A stretch of 64,000 bases of DNA from Cyanoderma ruficeps (lineage: Eukaryota; Chordata; Aves; Passeriformes; Timaliidae). Location: NCBI GenBank assembly GCA_008694505.1, contig VZDJ01000063.1, positions 3,674,647 to 3,738,646 on the forward strand, read 5' to 3'. Made by a program: the position numbers and the translations under genes. Every line of letters starts with the position of its first letter. Position 1 is the stretch's first letter. Below, piece after piece: positions 35,701 to 46,754 of the stretch. Under the pieces are notes generated by a model. It saw only the letters and a program-made list of their open reading frames with translations, made no database searches and was not told the DNA's origin.

Positions 35701-38700
35701 CTCCTCGGGAACAGGGGGAGGGCTGGGAAGGCATCTGGGGGGTCTGTGGGGAGAAGGGGCCCTTTGCCTTGCTCCATATGTGCTGTCTGCTGGGGATGGA
35801 GACAGAGATGAACATCATCAGCAAGAGCTTCCAGCCATGTAGGAGATAGTTTGTGGAGGGTCCTGGATGAAGCTTGCAGACTTTGCTGGCTGCACGAGGC
35901 TCTGGAAGGCTCGTCCTGAGAGACAGCATGGGAGAGCTGTGCTGTGCCAGTCACCTTTCAGATCTTCCTTAGGTTCAGCTGGGATCAGGAGATATTAATA
36001 GAGCACGAGATCACTTGTTACAGCTCAGAGCCTTCGGGCTCTCAGGTGGAGGTGGGAGGAAGCAGGAAGGCCTGGAGTCACGGCCTCATTAGTCCAGTGC
36101 CTTTTGAAAATCCACTTTTCTATTTCTGTGATGAGAGACCAGACTCCCAAGACGTGCCCTAAACCCCTGGAATGTGGGGACAGCCACAGTGGTTCTGCTG
36201 ATCCTTCTGGGGGCACATGTGGGAGAGGATCTCCTGTGCTTGCCCTGCCCCATCTCAGAGGTGTCCCTGTCCCTTCTGCTCTGTCCCCAGCATTCCCTGT
36301 AACAACTCCAGAGCCTCTGGTGTTGGTTACCCCACCGAGGTGCCTAACAGCCAACCGGACACAGCAAGGCGTCCTCCTGTCGTGGCTCCCTCCCGCCAAC
36401 CACAGCTTCCCCATCGACCGCTACATCATGGAATTCCGCGTGGCGGAGAAGTGGGAGATCCTGGATGACGGCATCCCGGGCTCCGAGAGCGAGTTCTTTG
36501 CCAAGGACTTGTCCCAGGTGAGCAGGGGCTGCCCACACCACACCCAGCTCGGTGATCTTTCCCAGCTTTCGTGGTTGTGTAATAATGTTGGCACCATCTG
36601 CTGCAGCTCCAGGGAAGTTTGGGAGTGGCTCGATCCCTGTGCTCGATCGAGGAGCTGGGCAAGTGTTGGAAAAGATAGAACATTTTAATAATTTTAGTTC
36701 GTTACTGTTAAGTAATCATCATCAATATATGTATAAATTGTAAGTAGTATGTTACTCTTCAATTCCTCTTAGCCAGCATTTGGCGAAGTTGTTGTAAGCT
36801 GCTTTTGTAGGAACACAGCTTGAGAAAATGACTGAAACTTAAAGTTTTGATAAAGACACTCTGATATGCTTCAATGAACAGAGCCTGGGAGAGAAGGATG
36901 TATTGTTGAGGTTGGAATGTAGGATTTATGGACCACAAGGACATTTTGCAGAAACCAGAAGCTAAAGAGACTAGCAAAGTCTCAGTATACATTAGAAAGT
37001 CCCTACAGGAGGAAAAAGATACTAAAAAGACTAAAAATAGGCACTAATTAGCATAAGAAGCGAGAAATCAATAACCAATAGAGGATAGAATACTAACTAA
37101 TGAAAGAGAATTGTGTAATTTAGAACCAATGAACAATAATTTTTGTTTGATGAAAACACATAAATAGATGAAAAAGTTTTGTGTCTTGTGTCTGCGTGGA
37201 GCCCAAGATTTTACTGGCAAGGATTTATCCCTGGGCAAGGATAAAAGCTTGACTTGCTGGCATAAAAAAAGGTGGTGCTGGAGGGTTTTATTTATCCTGG
37301 GGATGTTGGAGGGTCTGGTGAGACGAGGCTGGAGGCTGTGTGGGGGTCCTGACGGGGTGTGTTTGGTGTTCCAGGACACCTGGTATGAGTTCCGCGTGCT
37401 GGCGGTCATGCAGGATCTCATCAGCGAACCCAGCAACGTCGCTGGCGTGTCCAGTACAGGTGAGGGCTGCCTCCCCTTGTCCCCCCTGGCTGTGGGGCTG
37501 TGAGCTGGGCCCAGGGGGCTGCAGGGCTGTGGTGGATGTGCCGAGCATGCGGCTGACCCCAGGCTGCCTCCCGACGGGAGCAGGCGAGGACAAATCCCCG
37601 GAGCACTGCAGAGCCCAGCACGCCCCGGCTCTGCGGTGAGCCTGGAGAACAAAGCTCCGAGCGGGCACTGGCGCAGCCTGGAAACAGGGAATGAAAGGTG
37701 GAGAGAGGGAAACGTAGCACTGCAGTGCAGAGTCCACAGGGAAAAGAGCTTTGCAAGCGGGAGGCTGCAACGTGCTGCAGTTGGTGCGTGTTCCCTGCGC
37801 ATGTAGCTCGGAGGATGCTCCTCCAGCCGAGGGGCAGGCGGAGGAGGGTTGTGATGGCGCTGGGGAAGGCGAGGGCAGCAGGAAGGGATGGGGATGCGGC
37901 GAGCCCGGATTTTCTGGCTCTCGTGGAAAACCCGGCTCGGCTGTGCTGCGATGATGCAGCGGTCTCTCTCTGCCCCCAAGTGGTGCCGCTGTGCCGAGGA
38001 GAGTTTGCTGCAGCGTCTCTGCTCGCTGCCCTTGCTCCAACCTCACTGCTCGCCGCCCTTGCTCCTCACGCCCAGTTTTCCTGATGGGGTTTGGCAGGTG
38101 CCCGGCCCCAGGCAGCTGCTCTCCCAGGCTGAAAGGCGGGCTCCGTGGGGGAACGTGCTGATCCTGGCTTTGGCACACGGCAGGAGCACTGAGGTGTGCA
38201 GGCTGCACATCTGCACGTGCCCGCAGCTGAGGTCTCCTGGGGCTTCATGTGTTCTCCTGTACAGCAAAAGGGTGTCGTAAGGGTTTGGAGCCCACTTTTC
38301 ATTGGAACACTGAAGTGAAGCAAAGAGGTTGAAATACCTTGTGCTGCTGCAGCACGTTATTCAGCCAGGAGGTGACTGCAGGTTTGCTGCAGCTGTGTGT
38401 GTTTAGACATAAATATGTATTTGCTCGGTGTGGAGGCTGCTTCCCTGGGTGTCCACCGGCTAACACAGAAAGGTTTCTTGGGGCAATCTGGTCTAGTTGA
38501 AGATGTCCCAGCTTATTGCAGGGGAGTTGGACTAGATGGCCTTAAACAGCCCTTTCCAACACAAACCATCTTATGATTCTGTGATCTGGTATGAGATCAC
38601 AAAATCCCTTGGCCCTTAAGCAGTGCTGATTGCTCTCCCTGGGTGGGCTGGCTTGGAAGCAGGTTACAGAGGTTATCATTCCTGGAGACTCTCACTGTGG

Positions 38701-41700
38701 CAGCTCCCTGGGGAAGGCAGCAGGTGTAACACTGAATTATGTTTTTTTCCCCCAGACGTTTTCCCTCAGCCTGACCTGACGGACGAGGGCCTAGCCCGCC
38801 CGGTGCTGGCTGGCATCGTTGCCACCATCTGCTTCCTGGCTGCTGCCATCCTCTTCAGCACACTCGCCGCCTGCTTCGTCAACAAGCAACGCAAACGCAA
38901 GCTCAAGCGCAAGAAAGGTGAGTCCATTCCCGGTGTGCTTCTTCCCTCCTTCCTTTCTCCTCCTCGTTTCTCCCCCCTGGTTGTGTTGTGGTCGTAACCT
39001 TCTTCCCTGTCTGTCTCTTCTTCGTCCGTGCGCGTCCTCAGGTGAAGCCCTGACTTCCTCCCTCGGCTGTGCCTGAAAGCGCCCGTGGTCGGGAGCGGGA
39101 GAGGCAGGGTGGGTGAAGAGGCACCAGAGAAACTAGCCTGGGAATTCCAAGGGAGCTCTCCCACGTGGTGATAACTCCTAGAGCCGGGGGTTTAGGGGCT
39201 GGGCTGTCCTCTGGGATGCAGATGGAGAGGCACCGCTCACCTCCTCCAGGTCCCCCCGGAGCTGGGCTCTCTAGCTGCTCCCAGCCCGGGGCGGGCAGTG
39301 CTGGGCTAGAGAAGACCCCAAAGGAGATCCTGCTGCTCTGCTTCCCGAAGCTGGGACTGCAGCCTCCGTGCAGGAGCGGCTGGTAGGGAAAAGGGTGGCT
39401 GGGGACCTGGAGAGGGCAGGGAAGCAGCTCTGTCTCCTCCAGCCTGCGGGGCTGCGGCAGCAGGACGGGCAGGACCCTGTGACGGGAGCTGTTTGTTGTC
39501 AGCAACCATTAAAGCACTGGAGCAATGAAACCTTGGCCTCTTGTTGAGTGTCTTTTGTTGTCTTGATGTTGAGTCTGTCTTGTCTCTGTGGTGTTGCGCC
39601 TCCTCAGCGTTCTCTCTTCTTTCCCCTTTTTATTCTCTTCCAGACCCTCCTCTCTCGATAACCCACTGCAGGAAGAGTTTGGAGTCCCCGTAAGTATCTG
39701 TCTTAGTTGCAGCACCAGGCTGTGGGGTCTTCAAGGTGCCTCCCTCCTACAGTCATTGCAAAGCTCAAATGGAAATGTCTCATCCTTATTTGGTTGCTCC
39801 TGATATGTTGTGTTTGGATGTTCCCTGAACTTTTGGGAACGCAGCAGTTCACAAGAGACAAATGGGCTTTGGAGCAGAAAGCAGCAGGGAAAAATGCAAC
39901 AAACTGAGCTAAGAGATGACCCTGCCTGGATCTGTGAACATTTTGCAAAGCTGGAGTTGGCTGATGGAACTCAATACCACACCACTTGGAAGGGGCTCCT
40001 TAGGACAAGGACTAGCCTGCTGCATACGGAGTCCTTCCTGCCAGCTCGGTGTAGTTTATGAGTCATTCTCTGTTGGCTCTTTTTTTTCCTGGGAAATTCA
40101 TCTTTTTTCCTGAAGAGTGCCCTGATGAAGCCTCTTTCCACATATTCCCAAAGGTGGTGGATCGTGGTGCTGCAGAAACCGCAGCTCCTTGCAGAGCCTA
40201 TCAAAAGCATGTGTAGCTGCAAATCAGCAGGAGCATCTTCCTGGTGGGAGTGCAAGAGTCTGGGATGTGGACACCTCATTCTTTGGCTCCTGGACTGTTG
40301 CAAAATGTCCTGGTGCCGGTGGATCTGAATCTTACTTGTTTTCAGTTCACTGAAATAACCTGCACTGTGTCTGTTGGATCTGCTGTCTTTTGCCTCTCAG
40401 TCCTGTTTGTCCAAGGCTTTCTGGATAGGGATGAGGGAACTATCCTGGTGCTCTCTGTCTTTTGAGGCGCTCAGCCTAAAGTCTGAGTATTGAGAATGGG
40501 AGAAAGAGTTGGTCTGAAATGATCCATCAGCATCTCCGAGTGAGATGCCGAGTTCTGTGGGAGGGAACATTTGCCTGATGTCCCTCTTCTCAGGGCCTTT
40601 CCTGGGCATGGATAGCTCAGGTGGACATAAGAAATGTCAGAAGGAGTTGGAAGTGAGCTCTGGATATGTCTTTTTTCCCTGTGGGGCTGTGGAGCTTGTT
40701 GCAAGGTGTTGGTGGAGCTTGTTGCTAGGTGTTAGGGTGTTGGTGGAGCTTATTGCAAGGTGTTGGTGTGAGCTTTCTGGCCCGACTGTTCCGAGCTGCC
40801 CTCCCAAGGAGCAGGGACGTTGAGCACAGCTGCTGGCAAGACTCTGCCCTCCTGGCTAGCTCCTGCCAATTTCTCCCAGAGGTTCCTCTTTTGAGAGCTG
40901 GTAGCACTTTGTTTTCTGGATCCAGAGTTGTTCTTCTGGGTGAGAAGGCCTCCTTTCCGCTCCGGGTGACCGTCCCCTCTCTCGGTTTCTCTCCCCTGTG
41001 GTCCAGGTTGTCTTCCGGCAAGGTGAGTCCCGAGAGCATCCGCACGCTCCGTCCCCCCTCGGAGTCCTCTGACGACCAGGGCCCTCAGGCCAAGCGGATG
41101 CTAAGCCCCACCAAGGAGAAGGAGCTCTCCCTTTACAAGAAGACCAAACGAGCCATCAGCAGCAAGAAGTACAGCGTCTCCAAGGCGGAGGCCGAAGCCG
41201 AGGCCACCACTCCCATCGAGCTCATCAGCCGCGGGCCGGACGGACGCTTCGTCATGGACCCGGCGGAGATGGAGCCCTCCCTGAAGACACGGCGGATCGA
41301 GGGCTTCCCCTTCGTGGAGGAGACGGACATGTACCCCGAGTTCAGGCAGTCGGACGAGGAGAACGACGACCCCGTCGTCCCCACCTCCGTGACCGCCCTG
41401 AAAGCCCAGCTCACCCCTCTCTCCTCCAGCCAGGAGTCCTACCTTCAGCCACCAGCATACAGCCCCCGGTTCCACCGGGCGCTGGAGGGTCCCGGCACCC
41501 TGCAGGCCACCGGCCAGGCCCGCCCGCCGGCCCCCCGGGCTTTCCACCACCAGTTTTACGGTTACCTCAGCAGCAGCAGCCCCGGGGAGGTGGACCCGCC
41601 GCCCTTCTACATGCCAGAAGTCAGCCCGCTGAGCTCAGTCATGTCCTCCCCACCGCTGCCCCCCGAGGGGCCCTTCGGACACCCCACCATCCCCGAGGAG

Positions 41701-44700
41701 AACGGGGAGAACGCCTCCAACAGCACGCTGCCCCTGGCCCAGACCCCCACGGGGGGCCGGTCCCCCGAGCCCTGGGGCAGGGCCGAGTTCCCCTTCGGCA
41801 GCCTGGAGCTGGCCCCTGCGCCGTTCCCCCACCAGCTCCAGCCCTGCGAGGCGGCCGAGGGCTCCCAGCCCACGGGCTGCCTTCCTCGGGGGCCGCCCCC
41901 CTCCTCCCTCCAGGTGGTCCCCGCATCCTACTCGGGCATCCTGCCCCTGGAGGCACCAAAGAGCTGGACCGGCAAGTCACCGGGCAGGGGTCAATCCTCC
42001 GCGCCCACTACCACCAAGTGGCAGGACAAACCTATGCAACCCATGGGATGTCAAGGGCAGCTAAGACATACCAGCCAAGGTATGGGCATACCCGTGTTGC
42101 CTTACCACGAACCGTCCGAGCCCGTCGGCCCCAGCGGCACAAGCACATTCAGCCTGGACACCAGGTGGTACGAGCCCCAACCCCGACCTCGGCCCAGCCC
42201 TCGGCAGGTCAGGAGGGCTGAGCCCAGTTTACATCAGGTGGTGCTACAACCTTCGAGGCTTTCTCCTCTGACCCAAAGTCCCCTGAGCTCCCGCAACAGC
42301 TCCCCGGAGCTGACTGCCCGCGCCCGGCCCCGCCCGGGGCTCATCCAGCAGGCGGAGGTGTCAGAGATCACGCTGCAGCCGCCCGCGGCCGTCAGCTTCT
42401 CCCGCAAATCCACGCCGTCCTCCACGGGATCTCCGGCGCCCAGCAGCCGCGGGGACAGCCCCAGCTTCCGACCGACCACCGCCTTCACCCCCGTGGGCAC
42501 CGGCTTCTCCAACTCCCAGGGCTCCTCCCTGCCCGTGGACACCATGGATGTTTTCGGAGACATCCCTTCTCCGAGGAGGGCTGGCGAGGAGATCCTCCAA
42601 CCGGAGCCGACATCCACCACCACGGTAGCCGCCACAGGGTAAGTGTGTGAGCCCCATGGTGATCCCCCCCGCCCCCCCCGGCCCCTTCCTGGCTTCCCCC
42701 ACCCACCCTGCCTTACCCCCTCCCTCTGAGCTCCCTCCCTGCCATCACCATCCCAACTGGTAGGGTCTCTCTGGGCACGCTGCAGCATCCCTTTTGGAGA
42801 CGGCGTCCCGCGGGCTTTGCTAGGCAGAGGCTGGTGCCACGGGCACGGGTTGCATGGCCGCCGCCCGAGAGCGCTGGGTTTTAGGCAGGCGACCTTCCCG
42901 GTCCCTTGGGAATCTGGGAGCGCCGTGACTCGGGCTACAGGCCGTCTTACCAGGTGTACAAAGACCTGGCTCGCTTAGGTAAGTGTCCTGGTGTCACTGG
43001 AGGTTGTTTCCTCTTCTAGCTGCTGGCTCTTGGCTTTCTTCGAACGTTAGGGCCGCCGCCGCCGTGCCTCTGTCTTCCTCCTCTTCCTTCCCGCGGAGTC
43101 TAGAGAGCTTTAATGCATGACAGAAACAGCTATCACGGTCACCGCCCCACCTGCAAAAGGGATGCTGCAGCCCCAGGACGCGGGCAGGGAGAGATCAAGG
43201 ACTTAGCCACACCAGCAGCATGTCAGGAGAGGAGGAAAAATAAAAATAAACTAAGCCCAGCGGAGATCGGGAGGCTGCCGGCACGCTCAGATCCTGCCCT
43301 AAAGAGGGATGTGGCTGCACTAGACAGTAGCGGCTGGTTTTCCAGGTACCAGGGTTGCTCCAGGCAAAAGCGTCTCTCTCTCACTCTCTCTCTCTCTTTC
43401 TCTCTATTTCTCCTCTTTCCTTCCGTCTTTCACAGCACCTTAGACCCCGTAGCCGTGCTTTCGTCCCATCCTTTCGTCTCGCTTCATTCTGGCTTCTTGT
43501 GTGGCGGGGTCGAGCCCCCTCCTCCGGCTTGTGGCGGAGAGGAGTCGGGGGCCGGGCCGCCAGCCCCGCGGAGCCGGCGCGGTCGGAGGCGTTCGGAGGA
43601 GAGGCTGTGTTCCGGGGAGGGGGGAGGCAGCGTTTCACCCCGCAGTGCCCTCCGCATTTCACTCCCGCCCTCTGGTACCTGGAAGCGCTATGGCCTTAGC
43701 AAATTCCCTCCGGAAGGAAGGAAGGAAGGAAGGAGGGCTCAGGGGAGAGAGGATGGGGAGGGAGAGCAGCTGGACGAGCCTGAAATGACTTCTGTGTGTC
43801 TCTGGAAAACCCAGCTACGGAGCGATGCAGTCAGGGATGTAGTCACAGGTCCACGTCTCTAGCAGGGCATGCCAAGGAGAGCCAGCTCCAGGACAGAGCC
43901 GTGTTAGAGCAGCACTGTTGTCCGTGCTTTTATGCAGTGTATCCATTCGCTTTGTTGATTATCGTTTTTGTTTCTTCTTTTCCTTTCTCTTCTGTTTCTT
44001 TCCCCCTTTCTTCTCCAGCCTCGTTTCGTTTTGTGTTTCAGTTTGGTTTCTTTCCCTCCTTTTTCCTTTGGAGTTGTTGACGTGCTGATGTGTTGCGGAG
44101 CTCGGCTCCTTGCGGGTGTTGATAACTGCTTTGTTTTTGATTAATCTCAGCTATCTGGGCAGTGTTGTCGAGACAAGCTTCTCCTCAGCTCAATAGGTAA
44201 GGGTGATCCATGTCCGAAAGGATGGTGTGGGTGCTGTGGAGGGTGGCTGGGAGCGGGGCATGACAGGGGACACGGAAGGGGCTTTTCCAATACCATCTCT
44301 TCCTTTAAAGGGGAATAAGGATTGTGAAAACACTAGGAAACACCTCTGGACGCACAGTCTCTGTGGCTTTTGGGTTTCCCCTCCCAGCAGCGCACGCTGC
44401 TCCCCTGCCTTCGGGGCGGGGGTTTGGGATGAGCCGAGCTGCCGTCTCCCTGGGCCACCCTTCCTTTCTTGGGGGATGGTGACACACGTGGCACTTTTGG
44501 CCCCGGCAGGGTGCACGAGGGTTGTATGCTGTTAGGGAGAGGTGTGTGTGAGGTGGGGTTGTCCCAGATGATCCAAACCAGGAGGAGCCCACAGCCACCC
44601 CCTGAAGCCAGGAAAAACAGCCACCTCTGGAGCTGCCAGCTGCAGACAGCATGCTCAGGGTGAGCTCCAGAAATCAGTCTCCAGCTGCAGTCCAGCACAT

Positions 44701-46691
44701 GGAGAATTTTGTTTCCAGCAGTACCTGGATCTCTTTTCTTTATCCGAAGTCTCCTCAAATCACAGAAAATGGGAGAAGTCTTTCTCCCAAGATGGGTTGT
44801 ATGCTTGGTGGCAGCAGAACTATGGTCTCAGGCTGCCAGAAAGGTTTGTTTTTTTTTCTTCCCATCACAAGTGTAGTCATGGGAAAATCCCTCCATCCCT
44901 GAAATTCTCCTTGGAGAAATCTTTGACTTCTTCTGACCCAGCTGTAGTTAAACAGCCCTAAGCAGATCCTTGAAAGACTCTTCCAAGAAAATCCTCCTGG
45001 GCTGCCTTCATGGGGCTGCTTTCCTAGATAACCATGGGCATTTCTGGAACTGGGATGGAGTAATCTGGAGATGGTTTTCAGACCTTAGAAGCAGAAGAAT
45101 ATCACTAAAACTGCCAAATCCAGACGGGATACTAGTAATTTATGACCCAGAAAATTGGCAACACTGACACTGACCTGTTTGGCCGTCAGCCAGGCTGGAT
45201 GTGAAGGCAGAGATGGGATTGTAGATGGGCCTGTTTCTAAGGGCCTGGCCATGCCCAAACTTCCTTAGGACAGGTCTTACAAAAGGTTAAGCTTTGCTGC
45301 CTTGGTTGGGAGGAGGCAAGGTCCTGGCTGATCCTCTCCAACAGCCTGAGGATCCTTGTTGGGCTGGGAAAGGCCTCATATGAGAGAGGTGGGGTGCCTA
45401 GAGAAATCAGAGAGATGTTTCCAGGAGAGGGGAATTCCTCCCGCTGACCTGGAGGGTTGTCCTGGAGTGGGGAGAGCAGGATTGGTGAGGATGGGGTGTT
45501 GGATGTGTGTGCTCCCTGGAGGAGCCGTCCTCTTGGCATGACAAAACCCATCTAAATCTCTTGAGCACTTGGCTGCCTTCTCCTTCTGTTTTTCCTCACT
45601 GATCCCAGAGCAGGGCATCCCGTGAGGAGCAAAGCTGGCACCGAGCCTTGGTGAGATCTGGGTTGTGCCAGGCTTTTTGGGAAATGGGGAAGCCCTCAGA
45701 GAGGATGTGGCTGTTTGTTCTTGCTCTGTGGCACTTCCCTGCTCTGGCACCATTAGGCACACGAGCAGACATGGCTTTAGCACAGCAGAGATGAGTCTAG
45801 GCTCGTGTCTGAGCTTGGTGTGGCTCTTTCCCAGATCCTGGCTGGCTCCAGTGCTGGCTGCCATGGGCTGGTGGATTTTGAGGAGCAGGGTCACGCTGCC
45901 CAGCAGGATGGGAGCAGGAGCAGGATGGGAGCAGGATGTGTCCTACTCCAGGATGCTGCTGGGAGCTGCAGTCACAGGAGCAACTCCAGAGTCATTATCC
46001 CCTAAAAGGGGAAACCAGAAGAATAAATCTCACTTCAATAAGCGAGGAATCCTGCAGAGAGCCCAGCCAAGTAATTTCTTGATGATTTGGGGTCATAAAA
46101 TTGTCAGTGCATGCAGAGCACAGGGATTTTATACCAGACCAGCCAGATTTCTCTGTTGCAGCATTAAAAGCTGAGAAGGAGAGGCAGCTCCACGCTGCAG
46201 CTTGGTGGCTTTTGCTAGGTGAAGCTCAGGTAGTTTCTATGGATGGGCAGGGATAAATGATGCTGTTACTGAGCCAGCACGAGGAGTTCTCCCATCTTCC
46301 TCTCTTAGGATGCAGGGCGCATTTTCGGAGCAGGGAAAAGGGGGCTGTCGTCTCCCTGCAGAGGGAAACCCAAAAACCACAGACAAGGCACCAAGCTCCC
46401 CTGCCCCTCGGCACGGCAGCCTGCCCTGGGTGGCCTCCCCAGGCCCCCCTTGCCAGGGCAGCCCTGCCAGTGCTGGGAGCTGGGGGGCTTGACCGTGGTG
46501 TAGCGTTGAGTGACGAGGGGATGTTGGCGCCAGGCGTGAGGGAGGAGCAGCAGCCCTCGCTCCCCGCTTGAAAGAAAACAGGTTCCCCTTTAAAGACTGT
46601 CCATGTGCTGATCCTCTGCATGTGTTCCATGCCTCCTTCCGCTTGGAGAAGTTGTGAGTCCGCTTGTCTGAGTGAGTTTTTCTTTTCTTTA

Positions 46692-46754
<63 letters not shown>

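Noticed and set aside
40729..41006. N-terminal extension of exon 18 with its own ATG
   Set aside because: The residues before 41007 are not IGSF9B-like and a good acceptor sits exactly at the start of homology.
41101..41550. Minus-strand frames opposite exon 18
   Set aside because: Shadows of the Pro/Ser-rich coding strand.
42889..42978. Exon A with start at 42889 after the second AG
   Set aside because: From exon 18's phase this start meets TGA after 12 codons; the 42885 start is kept as the candidate instead.
46692..46754. ATT run as a replication or attachment site
   Set aside because: A plain vertebrate microsatellite.
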